Assembly (NCBI RefSeq): GCF_030272615.1
Contig: NC_081411.1
Location: forward strand, 42,459,140-42,523,139
Length of the DNA: 64,000 bases
Reading direction: 5' to 3'
Source: Cryptomeria japonica
Taxonomy: Eukaryota > Streptophyta > Pinopsida > Cupressales > Cupressaceae
The notes beneath the pieces were generated by a model. That model had not been told where the DNA came from. It searched no databases and saw nothing but the letters and a program-made list of their open reading frames with translations. The number at the start of each line of letters is the position of its first letter. Within the stretch, counting starts at the first letter, position 1. The position numbers and the translations under genes were made by a program. This document shows, in pieces, positions 1 through 12,239 of this stretch.

Positions 1-1773
1 ATATCTTCATTATAGCCGACATGTTTATAATTTCATTACAGCCGACATGATAGATGATAACATGGTATTTAAAGAAGATCACTTTAGAGATGGATCGTGT
101 GGTGAGATACATGGATTGTGATGAGATTATGATGGCAAATTGATCAAAGATTCCCGCTATTCATTTTGGTTAGCGATTGTGTACAAATTCACATGCACAC
201 CATAATCGATAGTAGAACAAAGCATCAAACAACTGATATATAGAGTAGGGTAACATTGAAATCACCAAAACTTATCCAACATGGTTCGATGGTATTTATA
301 AGTGTAGATCAGGAATTGAGAATTCATCAAAGAAAATATCAAATTAGGACAATCACAAAACCTAGATTGCAATGAAAACATGAAGACAAGATATTCAAAA
401 TGAAATCAAAGTAAACCAAATGCAGACATCTCCTTCATGTGGCTCCATTGTTCTTCTTTCACCTTCCAATTTGATGTTGTTCTCATCTACAAAGTGCATT
501 TGCAAGTGGAAAGCAAGTTGTTGATGAAATTTGTAGCATAAGGTTACTCAAAAAATGTGATTGATTGATTGACAAAGGAACTCATCCAATTTATAGATAA
601 ATTGGAGAAAAGACAAGATTAGCATGAAGAGATTTGAAAGGAAATTCAAATCAAGAATGGCAAAATTATGACAAGTGTATGACAAATTGCTATGCAAGGT
701 GTTATGACAAATTATGACAATTTATGACAAATTATGACAAATTACTATGCAAGAAGTTATGACAAAAATTTGAAATAGAAATAGAAATTAGGAGAAATTA
801 GAAAATTAGGTTAGAAATGATGAATTGGAAATTAGGAAATTAGAAATTGATGAAATTAGAAAATTAGGTGAATTAATTAATAATTTTTCATTCATTAATT
901 AATTCACAAAAAGAGGGGGAATTAATTAGCCAATTAAATAAATATTTAATTGTGACAAGAAGACTTAGGATAAATAAATAAATTATTTAACCTAGAGGGA
1001 AAATGACAAACAAGATTAAATGAATAAATCATAAAACCCTAGAAGATGAATTAGAAATGCAAGGACGACAATTAGGTCTTGACAAAAGATAATTGATGTA
1101 GGGTTGATTTGATCATGATTCTGACTGACAAAGGACCAGTGCTGATAAATGATTGAGATCGGGTGACAAAAATCAATGACAAATTGACCAAGATTGACAA
1201 GGAGATCAAATTGATAGGCGCCAATTGATGAGGAACAATGACTCATTGATCCAAATTGACACGATTGAAAAGGACAAGGATCGATGACGAATCGATCACA
1301 AAATGACAAGATTGACAAGCACAAGGATCGATTACGAATCCATTTCGATCGCAAAATGATGAGATTGACGCGGACAAGGATTGATGACAAATCGATCGCA
1401 AAATGACAAGATTGACAAGAGGACAAGGATCGATGACAAATCGATCTCAAAATGACAAAATTGACAAGAGGACAAAACCCTAATTCTATCATCGATTAGG
1501 ATTGATGATGTCCAAAATGATGATTAATGAGCACGCACCATGATGCGACAGGATAAGATCGACCAAAATCATGACTGAAGATTGCTATCCACAAAACCTA
1601 ATTCGAAAGCGAGAAAAATGAAGAATGCAGAAGAAGGACTCAATGCTCGCAAATGATAAAGACCAAATGCGCAACATAGAAGAAATGTTAATGCAACGCA
1701 AGAACCCTAAAATAAGGCAATGCACAAATGTTAAAGTATGACTCCGCAAGCGTTGACCATTTTTAGACATCTA
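1..1773 (-). mobile_element. Gypsy-type LTR region K (minus strand, left part cut by the window)
   Basis: Read on the minus strand, the right edge at 1773 begins TGTAGATGTCTAAAAATGG, close to the LTR start shared by gypsy elements A and B in this window (TGTAGACACCTAAAA). The body is AT-rich with a TATA-like CTATAAATTG near 590-600 (minus), as in the LTR of element A. I found no coding domain. The inner (left) LTR boundary is unclear; a TTTTGGTGATTTC string near 258-270 (minus) resembles the primer site of A but is not convincing. K interrupts the copia LTR piece that starts at 1774. The minus-strand reading frame over 1016-1492 is a by-product of the local repeat. Confidence 0.55.
1270..1476. 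repeat. Degenerate tandem repeat in K, about four units of 50-57 bp
   Basis: Units share GACAAGGATCGATGAC, AATCGATC and CAAAATGACAAGATTGAC in the same order. Flanking sequence (1130-1270 and 560-780) holds looser GACAAATT/TGACAAG copies, so the array sits in a wider field of the same words. Confidence 0.6.
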
Positions 1774-2142
1774 CAATAAGTTCATCTTCATTTGTAATCA
1801 CTATGTAATATATTGTAAGTCAGTGAGACTTCATATCTTGTGTTTGAATAGTGAGCTCTAGGCGGTTGGCCTTTCTGCATGTGTAGACCCACTATGTAAT
1901 ATTTTTATACCTTGATCAAGTATATAGATATTGTGGGTATCAACCCCTCCATAGTTTTTCCCTTTGCAAGGTTTTCCATGCATAAATCTTGGTGTTATGG
2001 TGTTGCCCTTTCATTGTGTTATTTGGTGTATGCATTCTAATTTAATTTACTATTAATCGGTTAATAAGGAATAAGTTCAAAACTAAATTTACTAGTAGAA
2101 CACTGATTCACCCCCCCCTCTCAGTATTCTTGGATTCCAACA
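1774..2142 (+). repeat. 3' part of a copia LTR (element I), truncated by K
   Basis: The sequence follows the end of the LTRs of copia C: AGTCAGTGAGACTT, a CTCTAGGC..GGCCTTTCTGCATGTG block, GGTTTTCCATGCA, then CACTGATTCACCCCCCCC and a terminal TTCCAACA. Its start is lost at the border with K. No internal region follows; 17 bp later the LTR of H begins. Confidence 0.6.
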
Positions 2143-2159
2143 CTCTCTAGGTTTCTCCC

Positions 2160-3391
2160 TATTAACAAGTTCTGATTCCAATAGTTAGAATGAACTAGAG
2201 GAAAAGTGACAGGGGGGAGTGAATCAGTTTTACACAAGTTAAACAATTATTGCATATTATAAACCTTCTACCAGAGCAATATAAAACTAGCATAGTGAAA
2301 GATAAATCATGAAAGAACACAACACATAACAACAATATTTTGACGTCGAAAACTTGGTTAAGGGAAAAACCCATGGTGGGAAAACTTACCCACGGTCAGA
2401 TAATACTTCTGCAGTAGTATATGAAATATTACAATGAGGATTGCACTTGCAATCAGACAAACCACCTAGATCTGACTACTCATCACAAAAGGGAAGTCTC
2501 ACTAACTTACATAAATATCAGACTACAATACAGAGAAATTGAACTATGAAAATAACATCTTCCTAATGCTTGATATAGTTTCAGTTAAGCACAAATGTCT
2601 TCCCTGCAACACCAAATCCTTCATAACCCTTCACTGAAAGATATATCCTTGTTCACACATAAACATCTCTTTAATAATACATACATAGCCATACCACACA
2701 AATTAAATGAATATAACACCTATATATACAGATCATCAACCTTGATAAAAAAAAGGTCAGCTAAACCCTAAACCCATAACTCATAATTACATAAATTATA
2801 TCACATGATACCACCAAACCAATATTATGATTTGCATTACATAGCATGGACCTAATTCAAATTCCCAAACAATTATATCCACTAGAAATCACACTAAGAC
2901 CAAATCCAACATGTTATGCCAACCATTAGAAACTCTCAGTGTCAATAACATAGAATGTCCAACCAGATCCTACTTTGGGTCCCCAAATCATCACGCCAGC
3001 AAATGCGAAGCCACCAAACAATTAGGACATGATAAAAAATGCCTTTATCATGTTAAGAAGCATTTCTAGAAGTCGGGCCAAAACTAATTAACAATTTCAT
3101 CAAATATCACCAACCGGTATCACCAACTGGGACCAAGAACAACTGGCAATCTAGAACACAAACGATAGCTTCTAGAGCACCAAATCATGAACCAATTGAA
3201 TATGACAAGAATATAATCATCCTAAACATCCATCTAAAACTAAATCCAATATTTTGATCATACTAAATCAGAATCACTGTTAACCATGTCAACCAAAATA
3301 GGTAAGCAACCAACCGGAGCAAGTTAGTAACCAACTAAAACAGTGTTGACATCAATGACAACACATAAGCAATTCCTGCATATTGCCAACA
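2160..3391 (-). repeat. 3' LTR of copia H
   Basis: About 1232 bp, ending (plus strand) at GCCAACA and followed by the complement of a polypurine tract. The first about 718 bp match 63283-64000. It has the copia hallmark near the U5 edge, a G-run followed by GAGTGAATCAG (near 2213), and the CCATGGTGGGAAAAC block shared with the LTR of D. Confidence 0.85.
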
Positions 3392-3694
3392 ATCTCCCCT
3401 TTTGGTATTGATGGCAACATTGAATGTGAAAAAAATCCAAGTGACAAGTAATGCCAAAAATCTCCCCAACAATATTCAAAACTAATCTGAAATATCTCTC
3501 CCCCATACAATATCTCTATTTTTCACATGAACACCTCTCCCCCTTTGACATCAATGACAAAGGGCTGATGCCAAACCAAACAACTGACTACTCCCCCTGA
3601 GCAGCAACATCATCTCATCAACCCAGATCAGAAGATATTTCTGATAAGCTCACCAGATTGATGCATCCCTGCATCTCTAAGTCTCTTTCGAAGG
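3392..3694 (-). other. Polypurine tracts and 3' untranslated region of copia H
   Basis: On the minus strand the sequence directly before the LTR is an AAAGGGGAGAT tract. Further G-rich AAAGGGGGAG copies lie near 3535-3545 and 3592-3597, next to TTTGACATCAATGAC. Elements C and D show the same arrangement of several purine tracts between RNase H and the LTR. Confidence 0.7.
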
Positions 3695-5150
3695 GGTGGT
3701 GACCCCCAACTAATCTCTGAGATTTTAAAAGGTATCTTTAGGTGATGGTTTAGTTAGAATATCTGCAATTTGTTCCTTGGTAGGCACCTATACCAATCTT
3801 ACTTCCTTTACTTCAACCTTTTCCTTCAAGAAATTATACCTTATAGATATGTATTTTGATTTGGAATGAAATACCAAATTCTTTGACATATCAATAGTAG
3901 TTGTATTATCACAATGAATAAAAATAGGCTCATCATAACTTACTATTATATCCTTCAACATCTACTTCATCCATAGGATCTGAGTGCGGTTTGTTGCAGC
4001 AGCTACATATTTAGCTTCAACAGTAGATAATGAAATGCATGATTGTTTCTTGCTAAGCCATGAGACTAATTTCTTTCTAAGAAATAATGCACCACCTGTA
4101 GTGCTCTTCCAGTCATCAACATATCTTTCCCAATCTGAATCTGTACGGGCACATAATCTGAAATCATCATCCTTTAGATACCAAAGCTCATAATCTATTG
4201 TTCCTGTCAAATACCCGAATATCCTTTTAACACCAATATAATGACTTTCTCTAGGATCAAACTAAATCTAGAAGTAATGCAAACAACATTTATTATATTT
4301 GGTCTAGTCTGAGTTAAGTACATTAATCCAGCAATCATTAATTTGTATCTACTTGGGTTCACTCTAGGAGATTCATCTTCCTTTGGCAGTTTGCAACTGG
4401 TTATCATAGGAGTACCAACTAGTTTTGGGTTTTCAAGTCCAAATTTATTAAGCAATCCTTTCACATACTTAGTTTGACAAATGAAAATACCTTTATTAGT
4501 TTGAGTAATTTGCAAACCTAAAAAAAAAATCATCTCACCAATCATAGAAATTTCAAATTCATTCTTCATGTCATCAAAAAATTTCATGCATAGACTTTCT
4601 TCTCCTCCAAAAATGATATCATTAGCAAAAATGTCAATGATCACTATGTCATCATACCGAATCTTTTAATATAAGTTACTCTCAACATTACCTTTTCTAA
4701 ATTCGAGCTTTAAAAGATATTTGTCCAATCTAGCATACCAGGCTCTAGGGGCTTGTTTCGGTCCATATAGGGCTTTCTTCAATCTGCAAACCATGTCCTT
4801 ATCCTCTGATAATGAAAATCCATTAGGTTGCTCAATGTAGACTTCTTCTTCAAGATATCCATTCAGGAATGCACATTTGACATCCATTTGATATACCTTG
4901 GAGTTCTTGTGTGTAGCATAGGCAAGAAATAGTCTTACCACTTCAATCCTTGCAACTGGAGCATAGGTTTCCACATAATCAAGTCCTTCTTGCTATGAGT
5001 AACCTTTGCAAACCAATCTATCTTTGTTTCTTACAACCCGACCTTCTTCATTTAATTTGTTTCAGAAAACCCATTTAGTTCTAATAACATTTTTATCTTT
5101 AGGCCTAGGAACCAATTCCCATGTGTTATTCTTTTCTATCTGATTTAATT
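3695..5150 (-). pseudogene. Reverse transcriptase and RNase H remnant of copia H
   Basis: Minus-strand fragments match copia RT and RNase H in order: [40 protein letters not shown] (4666-4974), then the catalytic strand, where the usual FVDD reads FAND (about 4620), so the first catalytic Asp is Asn. Next come EFEISMIGE.FFLGLQI (4207-4644) and RNase H with STTGGALFL and SKKQSCISLSTVEAKYVAA (3962-4210). Stops and frame changes separate the pieces. The C-terminal stretch down to 3695 is homologous to the end of D's pol. Confidence 0.85.
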
Positions 5151-6375
5151 CCTCTTCCATTTCTTTCATCTAGTTCTCATCATTATATGCTTCAATAAAT
5201 GACTTTGTTTCAATTTCAAAAATTAAACATACCTCTTCAACAACTAACCTTCTTCTTGTCATCACACCTTTTCTCTTGTCTCCAATGATCTGATCTTCAG
5301 AATGATTTAGCTTTACATACCTAGGAGTCTTTGGATTATCTTGAATTTCTAACTATGTATGCTCTTCAACAGTCACTATGGAATTTTATGATGTTACCAG
5401 AGCAACTGGATCAATGCTCTAATCTGATTCTTGCACAACCAGTTCTAATATGACAATCTCATCTTCCGGTCCATAGTCATATGATCTGATCTGACTATTA
5501 CTATCCTCAACCACTCTGACATTTATGCTTTCCATTATCCTTTGCAATCTTTTATTATAACATCTATATGCTTTGCTCTTAGTAGAATAACCCCAAAATA
5601 TTCCTTCCTCACTTCTAGGATCAAATTTCCCTAATGCATCATCTCTTCTGATATAGCATTTACTTCCAAAAATTCTGAAATACCTAATGGTAGGAATATG
5701 ACCAAACCATAATTCATAAGGAGTCTTACCGATATCACCTTTTATGTGTACTCTATTGAAAGTGTATATTGTAGTATTGACAGCTTCTCTCTAATAGATA
5801 TTAGGCAATTTGTCTTCCATCATCATTGTCCTTGCAACATCTAAGATAGTTTTGTTCTTTCTTTCCACTATTCCATTATATTTTGGAGTTCTAGGTGCAG
5901 ACAATTGCCTTCTGATTCCATGCTTCTCACAATTTTTTTTGAACTAACCGGATGCAAATTCACCACATTGATATGATCTTAAGCACTTTATCTTCAATCT
6001 TATTTTAGTCTCAATCATGGCTTTGAATATTTTGAATTTCTCAAGAGCTTCTAATTTTTCTTTAAAAAATGCAATCCACATCATTCTTGAGTAATCATCA
6101 ATAAGCAACATAAAATATCTATCTACTTCAAAAATTCTAGTTCTTGTCAAACCACATAGATCAGTATGAATAAGATCAATAATTCCATTAGATCTAACAT
6201 GTATGCTTCTGAAAGAAGTTCTAACTTGCTTACCCATTTGACATTCTTTACATACTAGGTTATGAGGCCTGATAATCTTGGGCAAATGTCTGACAACATG
6301 GGTTGTAATGATCTTTACTATGCAATTAAAGTTCACGTGACACATCCTCTTATGCCATAACCAACTTTCATCAAT
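5151..6375 (-). pseudogene. Integrase remnant of copia H
   Basis: The fragment at 5944-6345 contains the zinc-binding tail VCKECQMGKQVR, the integrase core start LIHTDLCG, and DRYFMLLIDDYSRMMW, all standard for copia integrase. Downstream (5151-5943) the frame is broken but GEFASG, QNGIV-like and KAYRC-type segments align with element D. The catalytic D,D,E set is not on one open frame. Confidence 0.75.
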
Positions 6376-7851
6376 CTAAGCAATCAAGCAAGCCTTCTCA
6401 CCAGAGTTCAAATGAAAGATATTTCCTTTGGTCTGAGTTTCAGTTGCAATTTCTAGTCCAGATCTATTGATAATCTTGCATTTTCCATCTTTGAATTGCA
6501 AATGAAATCCTCTATCCACCCTCTGACCTACACTCAAAATATTATGCTTCAAACCTTCAATATAGTAAACATTGTCAGTATTAGTCTTACCATCCAAGGA
6601 TATTGTTCCTTTTTCCTTTGACCCTGCATGCCTTGTTGTCTCCAAATGTGACTAGTCCACCATTAAATTCTTGTAGAGTTAGTGATTTTGTCTTATCACC
6701 GGTCATGTGATGTGAGCAACCACTGTCTATAACCCATTCATCTTTCTCTTCAATTTTAGCAGCTAGAGCCTTCTCCTCAGTATGAGTTGTATCATTGACA
6801 GGTTCCGGAGATTCATCCTTGATAGAAATAAAGACCCAATCTCTACCTGAGCTTACATTACCAGATCCATTTATAGGTTCATCATCATCAAAATCATCAG
6901 TAATACCAAAATCATCATCACCAACATAATAACATGATTTGTCCTTATTCCTTTTATATCTAGATTTGATTTGATATTCTGGATTAGGTTTATAATTCCT
7001 CATAAATCTTTCATGATTCCTATCAGCTCTTTCAAGACATCTAGAAGCAAAATGACCAATCTTATTGCATGAAAAACATTTAAATGGAACTTTTCCTTCA
7101 AACTTACTTCCAATCAGTCCTTTAGGAATTCTTTTGGCAATTAGGGCTTCCAACTCTTCAAGTTCTCTATCTTATCTTTCAATATCTTCCATCTCCTTAG
7201 CATATAACTCTTTCCAATCTATCTTCTTCTTACCGAAGGCAGATGCCTTAAATGCAGTCTCTATTTTAGTAGCACTCTGATCTCCAAGCTCCTCAAGTTG
7301 AAAATAAGTCAACTTCCCAAGTAATGTATCTCTGGTAATAGGGGTATTTGACATTGTCTACAGTTCATTTATTGCAGTAGCCTTCATCTTGTAAGCTAGA
7401 GGTAAAACTCTAAGAATGTTTGAAACAATCTCATCCTCATTAACTGTTCCACCACAACATTTGATTCCCATGACAATCTCATTCACTCTATCCATGAAAG
7501 AACTTATCTTCTCATCTTCTTCCATCTTCATATTTTCATATCTCACCCAGAAACCTTCAAGTTTTGCAATCTTTATGGCTTGGTCACCTTCATATAGAGC
7601 TTCAAGCTTTAACAAGATCTACTTTGCATTTTCTAGCTCTATGACACTCAACAATTTCTCAACAGATAGAGAACCTAACAATGCTTCTTTTTCTCTAATA
7701 TCATTATCGTCTCTCTTTTGTTCATTAACAGGTGGCAGAGTTCTAGAATTAGGACCATGAGGTGTATACCCTTTTTCTACTATCTCCCAAACTTTAGCTC
7801 TAAGACATCTCAAATGAATCTTCATTTGCTCCTTCCATGACTTGTAATTTG
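6376..7851 (-). pseudogene. Gag, zinc knuckle and protease remnant of copia H
   Basis: Gag pieces (7172-7825) carry the UBN2-type gag motifs LEGFWVRYENMKMEEDE and NEIVMGIKCCGG. A CCHC knuckle, CFSCNKIGHFASRC, lies near 7050-7090. The aspartic protease start is WVIDSGCSHHMTGD (about 6690-6740). GAG-pre-integrase sequence (GLKHNILSVGQ) follows at about 6530-6570. Frameshifts occur near 6600-6650 and between the gag pieces. The gag N-terminus is 55 kb away because copia C inserted at 7851/63165. Confidence 0.85.
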
Positions 7852-9126
7852 TGTTGGCAATATGGAAGAATTGATTATGTGTTGCATTGATGTTTTGTCA
7901 TTGATGTCAACACTAACTGTTATGGTTGGTTATCGGCAAACAAGTTTTGGTTATCGATAGAAGATCTAGTGTTACTGGTAGAAGGGACTATCTGTTGGAC
8001 ACTTTTGGCATGTTTGGATCAATGAAGTATGTTTGGTTTTATGTGTTATATGTTCCTAGAGCATGTTTTGGTCAATTGGTATTGACTTGTTGATCAGATG
8101 CTATCATACACTCTAGTAAGCCTATATCAGTGAGGGTTTAAGGTTTTACCAGCAAAGCTTTTACTGAGAATCTTTGACATGATGCATAAGTGGTGTTGAC
8201 GCGACTTCTAGATGGAATTTAGGATGCAGAAGGTGATCCTTGATCGAGCCTCGACTTGTTGGAGACATTGCTTTGGCGTGGTGCACCCAGAATAGGTCCG
8301 ATGCCTATCTAGGTTATGGACCGGTATCATGATAACATGTTCTCTACACGTTACCCAGATTATTTATGGATTTGTTAATATTGTTTTGGTCTAAATCTGA
8401 CATGTCATATCATTGTAATATGGATATATGTAATGAACTTATTGTAATATATTTTAGGTGGCCGACCTAATTGGTTTAGGCCTTAGGGTTTGTATAAATC
8501 AATGTAAGATCTCATTGTAGATCATGGAAATGAAATGGAAAAAGGAATGGAATGTGCAAATAATGTAATATCATTCAGGCAGAGGATTTGGTCGATCATT
8601 GAAGATTGAATTGGGTTTATGTAAGAGGTCAAAGGCCTCTAGTATTGAGCTTAACCGAGACTATAATCAGGCATGGTAGATGCTATCTCTGGTGGTTCAT
8701 TCTACTAGATTATTGTCCAATTATCTTGAGGTGGTTATAACCTCTCTATAGTCAGTGAGACTCTTGTAATGAGCAGTGCACTCTAGGCAGTGTGCCTTCC
8801 TGAATGTGCAGGCCCCTCATTGTATCACATACTTTCTACAAAAGTATCATCTGATTGTGGGTAAGCTTCCGACCTTGGGTTTTCCCTTTACCGGGTTTTC
8901 CAAGTACAAATCATGGTGTTATGTGGTATGGTTGGATTGTGTTGATTATCTGTTTTATTGTTAAGTTGTATTGTTTACCAGTATCTGTTTCTACTGGTAT
9001 CGGTTTCTATTATTCCGGTATTTAATATTTATGTGCTCCGGTTAAAGGTTTTAAGTGGATTAATTGATATAATCTATTGACAACTGATTCACCCCCCCTC
9101 TTAGTTGTCGACTGATTATCCTAACA
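7852..9126 (+). repeat. 5' LTR of copia C
   Basis: About 1275 bp, TGTTGGCAATATGG to TTATCCTAACA. Near its end is CAACTGATTCACCCCCCCTC, the C-rich U5 signature shared with I, D and H. It pairs with 61903-63164. Confidence 0.9.
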
Positions 9127-9184
9127 ATTAGTATCAGAGCTTTGGTCCTCTTTTGTAGAAGATTAACCGCTTGAGGTAGATCCT
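9127..9184 (+). promoter_or_regulatory. Primer binding site and short leader of copia C
   Basis: ATTAGTATCAGAGCTTTGG follows the LTR directly; TGGTATCAGAGC (here TAGTATCAGAGC) is the standard initiator-Met tRNA site of copia. The gag ATG follows at 9185. Confidence 0.8.
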
Positions 9185-9714
9185 ATGGCAACTAATCCAC
9201 TGACAACTATTTTTAGAACATAAATCCCTAAGCTTGATGGAACAAATTATGGGATATGGAAAATCTGAATGGAGACTCATCTTAGATGTCTTGGCAAGGA
9301 TATTTGGGAGATCACTGAGAAAGGATATACACCTTATGATCTGGCATCTGGCAATCCTGCCCCTGCAAACTTGGATAAAAATATTGAGAATGATTGCAGA
9401 GCTAGAGAAGCCCTCTTGTGTGCACTTACTGATCAATAGTTCATGGGATTGACTGATGAATCATCTACAAAGGTTATGTTGGATAAATTGCAAACTTTGA
9501 ATGAAGGTGACCCTACTGTCAAAATTGCTAAACTTGATGGTTACCGGGTAAGATATGAGAACTTGAAGATGGATGACAATGAAAAAATTGTTACATTTGT
9601 GGAAAGAGTAAATGAGATTCAAATAGGAATTCAATGTTGTGGAGGATCTCTGAGTGAAGATGAAATAGTTTCCAAAGTCTTCAGAGCCCTTCGACCGGCT
9701 TACAAGATGAAGGT
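9185..9714 (+). pseudogene. Gag of copia C, first part
   Basis: Starts MATNPL and carries PKLDGTNYGIWKI, KDIWEI.EKGYTP, LDGYRVRYENLKMDDNE and GIQCCGGSLSEDEIVSK, the copia gag block in order. In-frame stops occur near 9221, 9266 and 9438. The frame runs into the LTR of gypsy A after AYKMK; the next codons are at 45652. Confidence 0.85.
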
Positions 9715-10950
9715 TGTAGACACCTAAAAATGTCTCATTGATCATGTACTAACTATTCCTCTAATTGATTAAATAATTCTTTAATTCTTTAATTAAGTTA
9801 ATTATTCTTATTCTTCTAAATCATCTTACTAATTATTCTAATTCAATCTTATCACCATTTAATCATTAACCATTTTCCAAATATTAATTAAATATTTATT
9901 ATTTAATTAATTATGATTAATTCCCCAGTTTAAATAATCTTTATTATTTAAATAAATTTAAGTCTTATTCTTTCATCATCTAATCATTCAACCCTCTTCT
10001 GATTATTAATTAAATATTTATTATTAATTAATTGTGATTTTATCCTTTAATTTAAATAATCTTTATTATTTAATTAAAGTCCATTTCTAAAATAATTAAA
10101 TAGTTTCTTTAAATTATTTAATTAGCTAATTAATTCTTCCATTTCCAAATCCCCAAATTCTAATTTCATTTAATTTCATTCAATTTCATATTCTTCTAAT
10201 TCTTCCAAATTCAAATACATGTGCATGATTTCAAAAATCAAAGTCAAGTTCTAAATATATTCAAATGCTAAATTGAATTTAATTCAATTATTTGAATAAA
10301 TCTCATGCAAAGATTAAATTGAAAATCTAAGTTAAAGTGCAAGCACATGCTAAATTAATTAATTCAATCAATTAATTAATTAGTTCATTTATCTCTCCAA
10401 TCTCTATTTCCATCTTTTAGTTAGCTTTTTCTAAATTAAGCTTTATTTGTCATCTTCTTTATTTCCTCCAATCATTCTTTTTCTTCCTTCAGTTAGTTTT
10501 TTCTCAATTAGGTAACTCTTTTAATCTATTCAATCTATTCTGTTTCACCTCTAAATCAACAGTTCAACTATCAATTTTCATGTGACCTCACCTAAGTTCC
10601 ACCTCTTCATCAATTTGTTCCACCTTTCAATCAATCCTCTTCAATTATCTATAAATTGAGCATCCAATCTCCATTTTCAACAATCACAAACTTTGAATCT
10701 TTGTGTCACTTGCAGGTTACCAGCACAATATCTGAGAGCCATCATACCACAGAGAAGAGAAGAGCAATGGAAGCTATATGCAATCTTGGAATAGGGAGTT
10801 TTGATTGATTTTATTTATAATTCCTATTTCTTGTTATTGAGTTATTTCATTGTTAGTTTATTAGAATTCATTGATTAGATAGGGATTTGTGATTTCCCTT
10901 TGATCCTAATTGATGTTATTAAATTAAAAAGATGAATTTTATAGACGACA
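9715..10950 (+). repeat. 5' LTR of gypsy A
   Basis: About 1236 bp, TGTAGACACCTAAAAATGTC to ATAGACGACA. Extremely AT-rich (many TTAATTAAATATTTA). TATA-like CTATAAATTGAGCATCC near 10649. The 3' copy is 44421-45651, with scattered differences and small indels between the two. Confidence 0.9.
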
Positions 10951-10972
10951 TTTTGGTGAACCCAACGTGAAA
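10951..10972 (+). promoter_or_regulatory. Primer binding site of gypsy A
   Basis: TTTTGGTGAACCCAACGTG directly after the LTR; the site proper begins at TGG (10954). I cannot assign the tRNA from memory. Confidence 0.7.
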
Positions 10973-11084
10973 CAACAACTAATTAACCTTCTCTGTTTTC
11001 TATGTGATTTTTGCAGGTTGTACAGATTTTTTCATTTTTTTTTCAGGTTGCATGAATTTTGAGAACAAATTTTCCATGATGCAA

Positions 11085-11770
11085 TCGTGCTTACATCATC
11101 ACGCAATCACATAGACAGTGCTATGCATTTGACCCCTTGGGGTCATGTAATTGATTTGACAGGGTCACACAATCGCCCTGTCTGGATTATGCAATCGACC
11201 TTTCAAAATCACACATTTGCAGGAAAAATTGCTGCTTAATTTTTTATTCTGTCTATTATCTGATCTGTCTAATTCTGTTTAAAATTTGATTAATCTAGAA
11301 ACAGATTACTTATATTTCATGATTTAACAATTTATGGCAAGAAAGGTACAATTCAGGATTTCAGGTGCGAGAACAACAAAAGAACAAAGAAGACAAGCCA
11401 AACGTTATCAAAAGGTTCTCCAAGCAGAAAAGCAGATACAAGATTTTGAAGAACAACTGGCCTTGGATAGATATAACAGCTTAGTTCTTTCTTATCAAGT
11501 AAAATATGATCTAATCAATATTGAGTGGATGATGAGAGATTTGACTAGGGCCTCACAATTGGTTTTGCAGGTTTCTAATCGGGTTTAGATTTATTTTATT
11601 TAGGAGTTTTTAATATTTTTTTGTTGTCTGACTGTCTATCATGCAATCGACCTGTTAGTGCTATGCAATTGATCAGTCATCATCATGCATTCGGTTTGTC
11701 ACTATCACGCATTAGATCAGTAAGTATCACACAATCGCACAGGTAAGATCACACATTCGTTTCAGTCAAA
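11085..11770 (+). repeat. Dispersed short motif array in the leader of gypsy A
   Basis: About a dozen variants of CACGCAATCG/TATGCAATCG/CACGCATTAG occur in two clusters (about 11090-11230 and 11640-11760), spaced 20-40 bp apart and separated by the small reading frame at 11334-11588. The complement of the same words (CTAATGCGT, CTAATGCATAA) occurs at 43670-43870, in the intron of the antisense gene. Confidence 0.6.
11334..11588 (+). CDS. Small basic leader reading frame of gypsy A (84 aa, unknown)
   Basis: Starts MARKVQFRISG, rich in Lys, Arg and Gln, with a helical stretch AKRYQKVLQAEKQIQDFEEQ that could form a short coiled coil. It lies between the primer site and gag, where some Tat elements have an extra reading frame. 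I recognise no family and see no clear counterpart in B. It could be chance or the remnant of an upstream ORF. Confidence 0.35.
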   Translation: MARKVQFRISGARTTKEQRRQAKRYQKVLQAEKQIQDFEEQLALDRYNSLVLSYQVKYDLINIEWMMRDLTRASQLVLQVSNRV

Positions 11771-11881
11771 ATTTGAGATTCTGTTTTCTGTGAGTTTGAT
11801 TTTACTACTAATATCCCGTTTACAGCCTGTGGCAGATTTGTAGAAAGGATTAGATTAGTATTTGTTGCATTCATCACCTAA

Positions 11882-12150
11882 CACTTCACTTTTGGTGTTT
11901 AAAATCAACAATAGTTAAATTGGACATGCATGGATAATCTAGCACTTCATCTTTTGGTGTTTAAAATCAACAACAGTTAAAATGGACATGCATGGAAAAT
12001 CTCACACTTTGTTGTTTGGTGCTTAAAATAAACATGGGATAAAAGGGACATGCGTGTATCTCACACTTTGTCTTTTGGTGCTTAAAATCAACAAATGATT
12101 AAAATTGACATGTATGCCTTCATATTTTGATTTGGTGTTTTAAAATGGAC
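11882..12150 (+). repeat. Leader tandem repeat of gypsy A, about five units of 59-62 bp
   Basis: Each unit starts CACTT, then CTTTTGGTG, TTAAAATCAACAA, and GGACATGCATGG. Unit starts are near 11882, 11943, 12005, 12064 and 12119. Units diverge by substitutions and small indels. No obvious counterpart in B. Confidence 0.75.
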
Positions 12151-12239
12151 ATGCACATACGTATTCAACATCTAAATTTGGGTCATAAAACAAACATGAA
12201 TCAGGCTGCATTAGATTAAATCATATTTGTTTTTCTTAA

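Noticed and set aside
1016..1492. 158-codon minus-strand frame in K
   Set aside because: Created by the tandem repeat; its Ile/Cys/Leu/Phe-rich sequence has no recognisable features and K shows no genes.
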